From JACJWR01 sp963752505 (GTDB lineage Bacteria > Actinomycetota > Actinomycetes > S36-B12 > UBA10799): DNA of 64,000 nucleotides. Positions 35,038 through 43,964 of this stretch are shown here, piece after piece (within the stretch, counting starts at the first letter, position 1; the number at the start of each line of letters is the position of its first letter). The stretch lies in NCBI GenBank assembly GCA_963752505.1, contig CAVVYM010000001.1, positions 62,001-126,000 of the forward strand, given 5' to 3'. The notes beneath the pieces are model-generated. The model saw only the letters and a list, made by a program, of their open reading frames with translations, ran no database searches and was not told the DNA's origin. A program made the position numbers and the translations under genes.

Positions 35038-35958
35038 TTAGGCGCAGGCCCAGGGCTGCCAGCCGCGCGACTGCCACGTGCGATAGGCGATGTAGTTCTG
35101 CTGCGCGGGGGTGGCCAGGTGGGCGTACGAGGCGAACTGGCCGCCACCGTTGCCCAGCCAGGTGCGGTAGTCGAACTGCCAGGCACCGTAGTAGCCGTTC
35201 CCGGTGCTGATGCCGTAGTTGCCGCCTGACTCGCAGCGGATCACGCTCTGGGCCTTGGCCGAGCTCGCCCACGCCTCTGACGCGCTGAACGGGTTGGCAG
35301 CAGCAGCACGCGCCCGCATGTTGGCCTGGATGGCCGCAATGAAGGCGGCTTCGGCCCGCATCTTCTGCGCAACAGCGGCGCGGATGGCGGCTTCGTAGCG
35401 CCACTTGGCGGCCACGGCCTCACGAATCGCGGCCTCGTAGCGCCACTTCGCGGCCACGGCCGCACGGATCGCTGCGGCGCGTTCGGCGGCCTCCTGGCGC
35501 CACTTGGCGGCCACCGCCGCACGTACAGCCTGGTCATAGGCCAACTGCGCTTCCGCGTTCGGCGCGGAAACGGGAGCGTCGACAGCTGGCACATCTACGG
35601 CGGGGGCTTCCGCCGCAAGAACGACCGGTGCGGGCGCTGCCGGAACTTCCACAACAGTCGCCGCAGCGGGTGCTGCCGGAGCTTCTACGACAGTCGGCGC
35701 GGCGGGCGCTGCCGGAGCTTGAGTGACGGCAGGGATCTCAACGATCTCGGTCGGCGCGCCCGGCAACTGCACGGGGGCCTCGGTCGGGTCCGCAGGTGCG
35801 GGGAGAATTCCCTCGACGGGCGCCCCCTGCACCTCTGCTTCGGGCTGAGCAACCGGGGTCACCGGCGCTTCTTGTGCCATCGCTGGTGCGGCGGACAGCA
35901 GGGAGGCGCCGGCCGCGAGTGCCGCGACAGGAAGGACGTAGGACACGGACTTGCGCAT
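35038..35958 (-). CDS. Secreted protein with 14-residue repeats and transglycosylase-like domain
   Basis: This 306-residue exported protein starts at ATG 35958 behind AAGGAGG and has a signal peptide ending near AMA-QE. A Pro/Ala/Val-rich, probably disordered segment runs from residue 30 to 135. Then come five helical repeats of 14 residues, type AIRAAVAAKWRYEA. The C-terminal 75 residues are lysozyme-like, with RCESGGNYGISTGNGYYGAW and a final WQPWAC; the Glu after the first Cys is the expected catalytic residue. It probably acts on peptidoglycan. Compared with its paralogues at 386-1426 and 36293-37477, the coiled coil is replaced by the repeat array. Confidence 0.82.
   Translation of the reverse strand: MRKSVSYVLPVAALAAGASLLSAAPAMAQEAPVTPVAQPEAEVQGAPVEGILPAPADPTEAPVQLPGAPTEIVEIPAVTQAPAAPAAPTVVEAPAAPAAATVVEVPAAPAPVVLAAEAPAVDVPAVDAPVSAPNAEAQLAYDQAVRAAVAAKWRQEAAERAAAIRAAVAAKWRYEAAIREAVAAKWRYEAAIRAAVAQKMRAEAAFIAAIQANMRARAAAANPFSASEAWASSAKAQSVIRCESGGNYGISTGNGYYGAWQFDYRTWLGNGGGQFASYAHLATPAQQNYIAYRTWQSRGWQPWACA
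35305..35529 (-). repeat. 42-bp coding repeats (five 14-residue units)
   Basis: The stretch encodes AVRAAVAAKWRQEA, a five-residue linker, AIRAAVAAKWRYEA, AIREAVAAKWRYEA, AIRAAVAQKMRAEA and AFIAAIQANMRARA. The middle copies are nearly identical in DNA, which suggests recent in-frame duplication. The repeats form a basic, Trp/Tyr-containing helix. Confidence 0.8.
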
Positions 35959-36292
35959 TGATCCTCCTTGGTAACTACCGGTCAATGCGTGCGCGTCGGT
36001 TGCACTGCCCACATCGCCCCGGTGACCTGAATTTCCGCCGGAAGCGCCCGCGATTCACTCGCTACTCATGAGGCGCACTCCGAGCCCTGCGATTCCGCAG
36101 TTCTCATTCGGCGAAGGCCGTTGGTTCGTTGAAAAAGACCGTACCCAGACAAAATCCCTGGCCATGCTCCGCCCGAGTGACATGGGTCACGGAATTGACC
36201 AATCTTGGGTAAACTTCGGCACCGGCGGTTGGAACTCCTGCTCCGCGCGCCTCCTAGGGAATCGGGCGACTCGCGGCTAACGTGCAGAACTT
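35959..36292. other. Divergent intergenic region between two secreted-protein genes
   Basis: These 334 bases separate the divergent starts of the two lysozyme-like genes and must hold both promoters and leaders. Locally AT-richer stretches near 36126-36165 and 36195-36220 could carry promoter elements, but no hexamer pair with correct spacing is convincing. No gene, tRNA or recognisable riboswitch was found. Confidence 0.4.
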
Positions 36293-37477
36293 ATGCGGAC
36301 CAAGCCCAGCACCAAGCGCCGAAAAGCACCCGCGTTCGGAGTTGCCCTGTGTGTCGCGACCGTGTCGGTTGGCCTCGTGGGAGTCGCTCCAGCCTTGGCC
36401 GATGCCGACGATATCGCGCAGGTAGAGCAGCGGGTGCAGGCCCTCGAGGAGCGCAGCGCCGAAGCCTCGAATCGCGCCGTGACCGCCCGCTACGAGTTGG
36501 CGGATGTGCAGGTGAAACTCGACGAATTGACCCAGAAGCTGACCGAAGCTCGCGAGAACCTCGCCGCGGAGCAGGACGCGATGGCCGGCCTCGCGCGCCA
36601 GATCTACGTCAACGGAGGCATGGACACCGCCACCGCAGGATTCGCACTCGAGGATCCAGATGCCTTCATCGACAGCCTTGAGCGAGTGGCGGCCGCAGGG
36701 GCCAACCAGAGCACAGCAGTGGGACGCGCGACCGCGGCGGCAGAAGCAGTCGCCGCCGCAGAGGCGGCCGTCGCCGCCGAGCGCGACGAGAAGGCACGCG
36801 TGACAGCCGAACTCGAGGAGGCCCGGGAAGCTGCGCGCGCAGCCTTGGCGGAGGCGCAATCCGAACTTGAGCGACTCAAGGAAGAGGAACGCAAACGCAT
36901 CGCAGAAGCCATCGCGGCCGCCCGGGAAGCCGCCCGCATCGCGGCCGAACAGGAGGCAGCTCGCGCTCGGGCCGAGGCTGAGGCTCGGGCGGCAGCGGAA
37001 GCGGCGGCGCGCGCCGCCGAGCAGGCACGGCAAGCTGGCATCGCCGCAGCTGTGGTTCAACAATGGCAGACGCAAGCGGCCCAATCCGATGCCGCAGCAG
37101 CAGCCGCTGCCCAGGCTGCCGCCGCCGCAGCCGCGGCCTCGCAGTACAGCGCAGCACCGCAGGCTGTCGCGCCGGCGGCGCCAGCGCCGAGTACCCAATC
37201 CAGCGGTGGTGCACCAGCCAATGTTTCGGCCTGGGCGGACAGCTCCTACTCACAAGCCATCAAGATGTGCGAATCCAGCGGCAACTACTCCATCAACACC
37301 GGCAACGGCTACTACGGCGCCTGGCAATTCGACTATCCCTCCTGGCACGACAACGGTGGCGGGCAGTTCGCCGAGTTCCCGCATCAGGCGACAAAGGAAC
37401 AGCAGGACTACGTGGCATGGTCCTACTACCAGCGAGCTGGTTGGCGCCCGTGGGAGTGCGCCCTCAAGATCGGTTAA
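36293..37477 (+). CDS. Secreted coiled-coil protein with transglycosylase-like domain (paralogue)
   Basis: This 394-residue exported protein has a long basic signal peptide ending near ALA-DA, a very alanine/glutamate-rich coiled coil (residues 40 to 275) with RQIYVNGG and LEDPDAFI motifs, an alanine/glutamine linker, and the C-terminal lysozyme-like domain MCESSGNYSINTGNGYYGAW ending WRPWEC. Its domain order and motifs match the protein at 386-1426, so they are paralogues. It probably remodels the cell wall during growth or division. The ribosome-binding site is weak. Its stop overlaps that of the convergent acyltransferase inside GGTTAACC. Confidence 0.85.
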   Translation: MRTKPSTKRRKAPAFGVALCVATVSVGLVGVAPALADADDIAQVEQRVQALEERSAEASNRAVTARYELADVQVKLDELTQKLTEARENLAAEQDAMAGLARQIYVNGGMDTATAGFALEDPDAFIDSLERVAAAGANQSTAVGRATAAAEAVAAAEAAVAAERDEKARVTAELEEAREAARAALAEAQSELERLKEEERKRIAEAIAAAREAARIAAEQEAARARAEAEARAAAEAAARAAEQARQAGIAAAVVQQWQTQAAQSDAAAAAAAQAAAAAAAASQYSAAPQAVAPAAPAPSTQSSGGAPANVSAWADSSYSQAIKMCESSGNYSINTGNGYYGAWQFDYPSWHDNGGGQFAEFPHQATKEQQDYVAWSYYQRAGWRPWECALKIG

Positions 37478-39711
37478 CCAGGTTGCTGACCCGAGACGAC
37501 GACGGGTCCCGCCAGCGGCGCGAGATAGGTGGCGTAGATCGGAGCGACGTGTATCCCGTCGGTGTAGATGGGCAGGTCACCCAGCAGCGCCGGACACCGG
37601 CCGTCCACACAGAACCATTGTTCGACGCTCTGATGTCGCACAGCCTGGATCCCAAGCGATTCGTTCACCTGCGTCGCCGCCTCCCCATTGAGGCGTGACA
37701 CTGTCTGGGACAGGGCCTGGATCTCTCGCGCGCAGTCGGTCGGCGTCGACCCCGCGGTCTTGCATTTCTTGATCGACTCGGATCCCTGCGGGCTATCGAG
37801 CAGCACTAGGCGGGAGGTGTGAGGCGAGAAGGCCTCCAGCGTGCGCACCATGCCTGCCCGCCATTCCTCTTCGGCGGCGGCTCCCGTGGCCCCGCTCATC
37901 AATAGCTCGGCCTGGCGCCAGAAACTCGTGACAATCGTCAACTCCGGTGCCAGCGACGCGACCCTCCGCACCGCTTCTGCCCGGAAGTCCTCGCAGTTCT
38001 GGTTCACGGGGGCAGCCGTGAAATGTTCGTGGATGGCCACGTCCGCAGCCGCGCACCCCACCAGGTAGTACACCTCGACGTAGTACCCCTCCGCCTCCAT
38101 CGTCGGTCGCAGCACGGGGAACCATGCCGCGGCCTGTGAATCGCCGAGGATCACCGCCTTCTTGGGTGCGTCAGGCGATCCGAAGGAACACATGCGGGCC
38201 TCGCCGAAAGCCGTGGTGCAGTTGCCGGAATTGACATTGCGCGCCCAGTCGTCCCACTCGTCGCCGATTTGGAGCTCCGGCCATTCCGCCGCCTGCAGTG
38301 CGGCACGCAGGTGGGCCTCGTGGATACCTTGTGCGTCCGGAAAATCGATGATGAAGCCGTCGCCGGTACCCGCCGCTGGAGGGGGCTCGCGCAGCGCGTT
38401 GAGGTCCTCCTCCGCGATCTGATCCACGGGGGCACTGCTCGTGCTCAACCGCGTGTCGGCGTTGTGCCAGGTGAGCGTGACCAGCGACGCGATGAGCATC
38501 AAGGCCGCTCCTACGCTCGCTGCGTGCCGCATGTGCGTTCGCCAACTGCGCGATGCGGGGACGGTGGGTGCAGCTCGCCTGGAGAGCCACGACGAACGCC
38601 GCACCGGTTCCTCGATGAAGTGGAACGACGCTGCAGCCAACGCAAGAGTCACGGCGATGACGACCAGATACAGGCCGATCGATGGCGGTGCGAGCACAAA
38701 CGCGAAGACGATGACGGGGAGATGCCAGAGGTAGAACGAATACGACACCTTGCCGAGGTAGCCGGCGTAGCGATTCGTGAGGATTCGAATCGGCGGCGCC
38801 GTCCCTTCGGTTCCGGAGGCCAGCACCAGCGCGGTACCAGCCACCGGCAGGAGCGCCCACGGGCCGGGGAAGGCAGAGTCCGGTGTCAGCAGCAAGGCGC
38901 CGGCCGCGATGAGCAGCACACCGAACCGGACCAACAGCCAGCGCAATCGGGCCCCGAGGGCGGCGAAGGCTGGCGCCGCAAATGCCAGCAGGGCGCCAGC
39001 CCCCAGTTCCCAGGCCCTCGTTGCGGTGGAGAAGTAGGCCGCAGTCGGCTCCTGCGCCGTGAGGTAGACCGCCCAACCGAACGACACTGCGGTCACCAGG
39101 CTCAACGCGGCGACCGGAACTGTTCGCGAATGCCGCGCCCAACGGGTGCCCGGGGCGGACCGTCGCAGGCGTCCTGCAAGCCACCAGAGCACGACGAGCG
39201 CGGCTGGCCACACAAGATAGAACTGCTCCTCCACCGAAAGCGACCAGTACTGCTGGACAGCAGACATCGAATCCGCGGCATGGAAGTAGTCGGTTCCAAC
39301 GCTGATGAGACGCCAGTTCTCAAGGAATACGAAGGCCCAGAGCGCGTCGATCAGCGTTTCCTCGGCTTCGGACTGGAACAGCAGCAGGTAGGCGAGTGCG
39401 ACGGTGACCACCAAGACCAACGTGGCCATGGGGAAGATTCGCCGCATCCGGCGGGCGTAGAACTCTCGAAACGAGATGCGACCAGTGCCCTGCCGTTCCC
39501 GCAGCAAGATCCCGGTGATGAGAAAGCCGGATACGACGAAGAAGACGTCTACGCCGATGAAACCCCCGCGGGGCCATCCCCAAAGGTGATTGGCGAAGAC
39601 CAGCAGCACGGCGACCGCGCGCAACCCTTGGATGTCGGCCCGAAAGGTCCGCTTTGGCGCAGGCGTCTCCACCGGTGGCGCAACTTCGGTGCGAATATTG
39701 GTGTGACTCAA
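37474..39711 (-). CDS. Membrane acyltransferase with SGNH domain (OafA/YrhL type)
   Basis: This protein of about 745 residues combines an acyltransferase-3 membrane domain of about ten helices (residues 20 to 395) with an extracytoplasmic SGNH hydrolase-like domain. The first part shows FRADIQGLRAVAVLLVFANH (catalytic His), GFIGVDVFFVVSGFLITG and YWSLSVEEQFYLVWP. The SGNH part has the nucleophile block VILGDSQAAAW and the C-terminal DGIHV dyad. Such proteins O-acetylate cell-surface polysaccharides or peptidoglycan. The start is taken as TTG 39711, just before SHTNIRTE, with a purine-rich box upstream; the upstream ORF overlaps receiver debris. Confidence 0.85.
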   Translation of the reverse strand: MSHTNIRTEVAPPVETPAPKRTFRADIQGLRAVAVLLVFANHLWGWPRGGFIGVDVFFVVSGFLITGILLRERQGTGRISFREFYARRMRRIFPMATLVLVVTVALAYLLLFQSEAEETLIDALWAFVFLENWRLISVGTDYFHAADSMSAVQQYWSLSVEEQFYLVWPAALVVLWWLAGRLRRSAPGTRWARHSRTVPVAALSLVTAVSFGWAVYLTAQEPTAAYFSTATRAWELGAGALLAFAAPAFAALGARLRWLLVRFGVLLIAAGALLLTPDSAFPGPWALLPVAGTALVLASGTEGTAPPIRILTNRYAGYLGKVSYSFYLWHLPVIVFAFVLAPPSIGLYLVVIAVTLALAAASFHFIEEPVRRSSWLSRRAAPTVPASRSWRTHMRHAASVGAALMLIASLVTLTWHNADTRLSTSSAPVDQIAEEDLNALREPPPAAGTGDGFIIDFPDAQGIHEAHLRAALQAAEWPELQIGDEWDDWARNVNSGNCTTAFGEARMCSFGSPDAPKKAVILGDSQAAAWFPVLRPTMEAEGYYVEVYYLVGCAAADVAIHEHFTAAPVNQNCEDFRAEAVRRVASLAPELTIVTSFWRQAELLMSGATGAAAEEEWRAGMVRTLEAFSPHTSRLVLLDSPQGSESIKKCKTAGSTPTDCAREIQALSQTVSRLNGEAATQVNESLGIQAVRHQSVEQWFCVDGRCPALLGDLPIYTDGIHVAPIYATYLAPLAGPVVVSGQQPG

Positions 39712-39839
39712 AGGCGCTTCTTCTCCTCCTCTGGCGCCAACTCCCCACAACGGTACGCCCCGGAACCCCGGCGATCCGCGCCGCACCGCCAACAGGTGCG
39801 GATGGCATAGCTTCGCAGGGAACCTTGCCGTGGCCGGTT

Positions 39840-40119
39840 CTTCCGACCACCTCTGCAACGACCGGGCTTCAATTCGTTGATGGTGTCGAATCCGTCGTGG
39901 CCCGGCATGGCCACGTCCAGCAGGATCAGGTCTGGGTTATCCCGTATCGCCAGCTCCAATCCTTCCGTCCCGGTGAGCGGACCGCCCAACGCCTATACCC
40001 GTCGGGATGCCAGTGAACACCTTGGTCAACACCGAATCATCGTCGATGATCACAATGCTCGGTCCGGAGGTGTCGTTCGCGACCTCGGTGCGCACTCTTG
40101 CATCGCACAGGGAACGCAA
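39840..40119 (-). pseudogene. Remnant of a response-regulator receiver domain
   Basis: The minus strand carries two pieces of a receiver domain in different frames. The first (40119 to about 40010) encodes SGPSIVIIDDDSVLTKVF, the acidic pocket. The second (about 39985 to 39885) encodes EGLELAIRDNPDLILLDVAM followed by PGHDGF, with the phosphoacceptor Asp. About 20 residues normally found between them are missing or scrambled, and the domain ends abruptly after INELK. No output domain or histidine kinase is nearby. It looks like a decayed gene; with the flanking DNA, it accounts for the 525-base gap 39712-40236. Confidence 0.6.
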
Positions 40120-40236
40120 ATCGAGGTCGAACAGGCTGTTTCGAGGATCAACTTCGCGTCAATGGCCTTCCGGCTCAACAGTGGGTGCCGGGTTCCCGGT
40201 GTTGAAACTGTGAACGAGTCCAGGCGCGGAGCGTAG

Positions 40237-40473
40237 CTAGCTGATGATGACTTGGCGCTGCGCCCGCAGGGACATGACGAGGGCGATGATCCAGCCGACG
40301 ATGGTCCAGCCCAGCAGCAGGTTGACCCAGAACACCGACCAGTGCGGCACGTCGCGCACAGCGGCGATCGCCCAGGGAAGCATGTAACCGGCGGTAAGGA
40401 TCGCCACCACGACGGCCACGATCTTGGTGGTGGTCCAGGAACGATCAGCGGATTCGACGCGAACTTGAGACAT
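40237..40473 (-). CDS. Superinfection-immunity-family small membrane protein
   Basis: This 78-residue protein has two membrane helices: KIVAVVVAILTAGYMLPWAI and a second of the form FWVNLLLGWTIVGWIIALVM. The NLLLGWT..GWIIAL signature matches the family named after the phage T4 immunity protein. In bacterial chromosomes these small proteins are common and rarely linked to phage; the true role here is unknown. A polar VPHWSVFW loop joins the helices. No phage genes are nearby. Confidence 0.75.
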   Translation of the reverse strand: MSQVRVESADRSWTTTKIVAVVVAILTAGYMLPWAIAAVRDVPHWSVFWVNLLLGWTIVGWIIALVMSLRAQRQVIIS

Positions 40474-40550
40474 GACCCCAGTGTAAACGTCGGCGCGCGC
40501 GGAGGAAACTATCGCTTGGGCCCAAACCCGCGGCGGGTAATATCAGGCGG

Positions 40551-41876
40551 GTGCCTCGACGACGCTTCGCGATACTCACCGCGCGTACCGGCGGCCTCGC
40601 AGTTGCGTGTGCCGCTGCTCTTGTGGTCACAGGTTGCACTGCGGCCGGCCCGGCTGCAACCGGCGCTCCCGGGACGCCGTCGGGCCAGCCGTTGGCCTCA
40701 TCATCGGCACCAGAAGCCACCGCACCCGCGTACGATCCCAGCGCACCGACCGGTTGGGGGCCGACGGTAGGCGAACTCGACGACGCCCGTGCATTGGTGG
40801 CCGACTGGACTCCGGAGCAGTTGGCGGGCCAAGTGATGGTCGGGCGCTGGCGCGGCACCGATCCTGCCGAGGCTGCCGCCCTGGTGTCCGACCTCGGCCT
40901 CGCCGGGGTCCAGTTGACCGGTGCGAACATCGTCGACGAGGCCCAGGTGCGAGCCGTCAACGAGGCGGTGAGCGTCGCATTCGCCGCCTCCGGCCGCGAC
41001 TTTCCCCCTGTGATCGGCGTGGATCAGGAGGGTGGGCTGGTCTCCCACCTGAGTGGGGTCACGACTGAACTGCCTGCATTTGCGGAAGCGGGACGGGCTG
41101 TGAGTACCGGTGGGGATGGCGCCCAGACTGTGCAGGAGGCGATGACGGCTGCCGCCCTAGAACTCCGGGGCCTGGGATTCACCTGGGTGTTCGCCCCGGT
41201 CGCAGACGTGACGATCGGCAGCGCCGATCCGACCATCGGCAGTCGATCCCCGTCGACCGACCCCACCATCGCCGGCCTCACTGCTGTGGCCGCCATTCGT
41301 GGCTACAACGACGCTGGCATCGCCTCCACCGTCAAGCACTTCCCCGGCCATGGTTCCGCCACCGAGGACAGCCATCAGACGCTGCCGGTGCTCAGCGGAA
41401 GCCTGGACGAACTACGGGAACGGGACCTCCGCCCCTTCGAGGTCAGCATCGATGCTGGCGCCCCGGCGGTCATGGTCGGTCACCTCGACGTGACCACCCT
41501 CGCCCCCGGAGTTCCCACCAGCCTGGCGCCGCAGGCCTACGACCTGCTGCGCGGTGAGTACGGTTTCGAGGGCGTCGCCATTACCGACTCGCTGGGCATG
41601 GGCGGGGTGATGGCGTGGGAGAGCCCATCAGTGACTGCCCTGCAGGCCGGAGCCGACCTCCTGCTGATGCCCGCCGATACACGGTTGGCCCACCAACAGG
41701 TGACCAATGCGATTGTCAGCGGTGAGGTCCCTCGTGCTCGGGCCGAGGAGGCTGCTGCCAGGGTCGTCGCGCTGCAACGCTGGCAACAGCGCACAGCGGC
41801 CGCGATTCCCGTGCCGACCGACGTGTCCGCACAGACGGCGGCGCGCGTCAACGAGATGCTGTCCGCCGGCTGGTAA
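40551..41876 (+). CDS. Glycoside hydrolase family 3 lipoprotein (beta-N-acetylhexosaminidase-like)
   Basis: This 441-residue protein has a lipoprotein signal with lipobox VTGC and a Thr/Pro/Ala-rich linker, then a single GH3 barrel. NagZ-type features are VIGVDQEGGLVSHLSG, the KHFPGHGSATEDSH loop carrying the His-Asp acid/base dyad, and FEGVAITDSLGMGGV with the nucleophile Asp. It probably removes N-acetylglucosamine from cell-wall fragments outside the membrane, as in other lipoprotein GH3 enzymes of Gram-positives. The GTG start at 40551 has only a weak ribosome-binding site. Confidence 0.88.
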   Translation: MPRRRFAILTARTGGLAVACAAALVVTGCTAAGPAATGAPGTPSGQPLASSSAPEATAPAYDPSAPTGWGPTVGELDDARALVADWTPEQLAGQVMVGRWRGTDPAEAAALVSDLGLAGVQLTGANIVDEAQVRAVNEAVSVAFAASGRDFPPVIGVDQEGGLVSHLSGVTTELPAFAEAGRAVSTGGDGAQTVQEAMTAAALELRGLGFTWVFAPVADVTIGSADPTIGSRSPSTDPTIAGLTAVAAIRGYNDAGIASTVKHFPGHGSATEDSHQTLPVLSGSLDELRERDLRPFEVSIDAGAPAVMVGHLDVTTLAPGVPTSLAPQAYDLLRGEYGFEGVAITDSLGMGGVMAWESPSVTALQAGADLLLMPADTRLAHQQVTNAIVSGEVPRARAEEAAARVVALQRWQQRTAAAIPVPTDVSAQTAARVNEMLSAGW

Positions 41877-42013
41877 CCGCCTCCCTGCCAGCGCATCTGT
41901 GTCTCGCGATGCCGGGTGCCCGGTAGGAGCCTCTGCGTCGCTCGAGTGATCGGTATGTGCCTTGCCCGCTATGTTGGGTCGGAACTGTCCCACAATTGAA
42001 GGAGGCGTTTCCC

Positions 42014-43858
42014 TTGGGCCCCCACGGCACCGGCCGAACGACCGGAAGGCAGGGAGCAGCAAGTTCATCGGAGTCCGGAGCTGATCCGACTGCCCGCGCG
42101 GGCGGGGTGTTGTCGTCGATCTCCAAACCTGTCTTCATTCCAGCATCAATCATCATCTTCGTCATGATCGCGATTGCCTCACTGGCCGCGAACGATAGCG
42201 AACGCTTCTTCGGATCGATCAACAGTTTCGTGACCGACACCATCGGGTGGTGGTACATCCTTATCGTCACGCTCTTCGTACTCTTCGCGTTCTATGTCGG
42301 GCTGAGTCGCATCGGCAACATCAGGCTCGGCCAGGACGACGACAAGCCGGAATTCAGCTTGGGTGCGTGGTTCGCGATGCTGTTCAGCGCCGGTATGGGC
42401 ATCGGACTGGTCTTCTGGGGCGTCGCCGAACCGCTCAACCACCTGCTCAGCCCGCCGAGCATCAAGGGCGAACAATCACAAGGCATCGAGGCCGCCGACC
42501 TGGCGATGGACCTCACCTTCTTCCATTGGGGTCTGCACGCGTGGGCGATCTACGTCGTTGTCGGATTGGGCATGGCCTACATGACCCACCGCCGCGGACG
42601 ACCCCTCTCGTTGCGCTGGCTGCTCGAGCCGCTTCTTGGCCGGGAACGCGTCGAAGGTCCGATCGGTCACGTGGTCGATGTTGTGGCCGTGGTGGGAACC
42701 CTGTTCGGCGTCGCAACGTCTCTCGGACTCGGGGTTCAGCAGATCCTCGCGGGTCTGGTGTCATTGGGTTGGGTCGAAAATCCGGGCAACATCTGGTTCC
42801 TGGCGATCATCGGCGTTATCACCGTGATTGCGACCTTCTCCGTGGTTTCCGGCGTGCACAAGGGCCTCAAGTGGCTGTCGAATATCAACATGGGCTTGGC
42901 CGCCAGCCTGCTGCTCTTCGTGCTGATCAGCGGGCCGACCATGCTGCTGCTGAACGCGTGGATCCACAACCTCGGCAGCTACGTCGCCTCGCTCCCCGAG
43001 TTCATGCTGCGCACAGCCCCGCTCGACGGCGAGCTCGCTGGCGACACCTGGCTGAGTTCCTGGACCATCTTCTACTGGGGATGGTGGATGAGTTGGGCAC
43101 CTTTCGTGGGCATGTTCATCGCCCGCATTTCGCGTGGTCGGACGATTCGCGAGTTCGTCTTCGGGGTGCTGGTGGCGCCAACGCTGGTCTCGGCACTGTG
43201 GTTCACCGTCTTCGGAGAGAGCGCGATCCTTCGGCAACTGCTCACCGGCGACATGGCGCCCGAAGGTGTCGTCGACACCAGCACGTCGCTGTTCATCCTG
43301 CTCGACGGACTGCCGTGGTCGACGTTGACGTCCATCGTCGCCATCCTGGTCATTGCGCTGTTCTTCATCACCTCCTCGGATAGCGGCTCGCTCGTGATCG
43401 ACACGTTGGCGAGCGGCGGCCGTACAGACACCCCCGCGGCCACCCGCGTCTACTGGGCGGTGCTCGAAGGAGCGGCGGCAGCGGTGCTCCTCATAGCTGG
43501 CGGTAGCGCGGCCCTGATTGCGCTGCAGACCGCTGCGATAGTCACGGCCGTGCCGGTCTCGATCGTGCTGGTGGTCACGGTGATCTCGCTGCTACGGGCC
43601 TTCCGCTATGAAGTGTCGACAGCGCCCAACTACCTGCGCATCGTGGGAAGTTCGGCAGATATCCCACTGGAGGCGGCGAACCCGGTCGAAGTGGACATCG
43701 AGGAATCCGACTCGCAGATGGTGGTGGCCTTCCACCGCCTCAAGCCGAGCTCGGTCGAGGTCGATCCGGAGACCAACACCATCCACCTCGCGGCGGAGCC
43801 GTATGGCGAGGACCCTTTGGCGACCGACGACCAGGAGTTCGCAGCGCAATCCACCTAG
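42014..43858 (+). CDS. BCCT-family betaine/carnitine/choline-type transporter
   Basis: This 614-residue protein has twelve membrane helices. TTG 42014 is the likely start because AAGGAGG ends eight bases upstream. Family motifs are FSAGMGIGLVFWGVAEP, the substrate-site WTIFYWGWWMSWAPFVGMFIAR segment and ITSSDSGSLVIDTLASGG. It should import compatible solutes such as glycine betaine with Na+ or H+ for osmoprotection. A cytosolic C-terminal tail of about 75 residues contains a small beta-rich unit (VEVDIEESDSQMVVAFHRL), possibly regulatory. Inverted repeat B begins 36 bases after the stop. Confidence 0.92.
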   Translation: MGPHGTGRTTGRQGAASSSESGADPTARAGGVLSSISKPVFIPASIIIFVMIAIASLAANDSERFFGSINSFVTDTIGWWYILIVTLFVLFAFYVGLSRIGNIRLGQDDDKPEFSLGAWFAMLFSAGMGIGLVFWGVAEPLNHLLSPPSIKGEQSQGIEAADLAMDLTFFHWGLHAWAIYVVVGLGMAYMTHRRGRPLSLRWLLEPLLGRERVEGPIGHVVDVVAVVGTLFGVATSLGLGVQQILAGLVSLGWVENPGNIWFLAIIGVITVIATFSVVSGVHKGLKWLSNINMGLAASLLLFVLISGPTMLLLNAWIHNLGSYVASLPEFMLRTAPLDGELAGDTWLSSWTIFYWGWWMSWAPFVGMFIARISRGRTIREFVFGVLVAPTLVSALWFTVFGESAILRQLLTGDMAPEGVVDTSTSLFILLDGLPWSTLTSIVAILVIALFFITSSDSGSLVIDTLASGGRTDTPAATRVYWAVLEGAAAAVLLIAGGSAALIALQTAAIVTAVPVSIVLVVTVISLLRAFRYEVSTAPNYLRIVGSSADIPLEAANPVEVDIEESDSQMVVAFHRLKPSSVEVDPETNTIHLAAEPYGEDPLATDDQEFAAQST

Positions 43859-43894
43859 CGAACTCCCCCTCCGCCCCACTTCCGCGCCCTTTAC

Positions 43895-43964
43895 GCGAGC
43901 GCACAGGTTTGTCGCACTAGGCCTCGTGTTCGGCGCCCCTAGTGCGACAAACCTGTTCGCTCGC
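43895..43964. repeat. Long inverted repeat, copy B of the dispersed family
   Basis: Arms 43895-43921 and 43938-43964 are complementary over 27 bp with one mismatch and a 16-base loop. The inner part reads GTTTGTCGCACTAGG, matching copies A and C. It lies just downstream of the BCCT gene and may terminate it. The right arm runs straight into the 27-bp tandem array. Confidence 0.78.

Noticed and set aside
36068..36280. A 70-residue frame in the divergent intergenic region
   Set aside because: No ribosome-binding site, no family features, and it lies where promoters are expected.
35959..36292. Possible cyclic di-AMP (ydaO-type) riboswitch before the secreted-protein genes
   Set aside because: Such switches precede Rpf-like genes in some actinomycetes, but I could not find the conserved core on either strand.
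38269..39810. A 513-residue plus-strand open frame
   Set aside because: Antisense to the acyltransferase gene, which has clear motifs and membrane segments.
40237..40473. Prophage immunity gene, as the family name would suggest
   Set aside because: No integrase, structural gene or attachment site is nearby; the family is common in ordinary chromosomes.
42247..43383. A 378-residue plus-strand frame inside the BCCT gene
   Set aside because: Out-of-frame shadow; Arg/His-rich composition and no family match.
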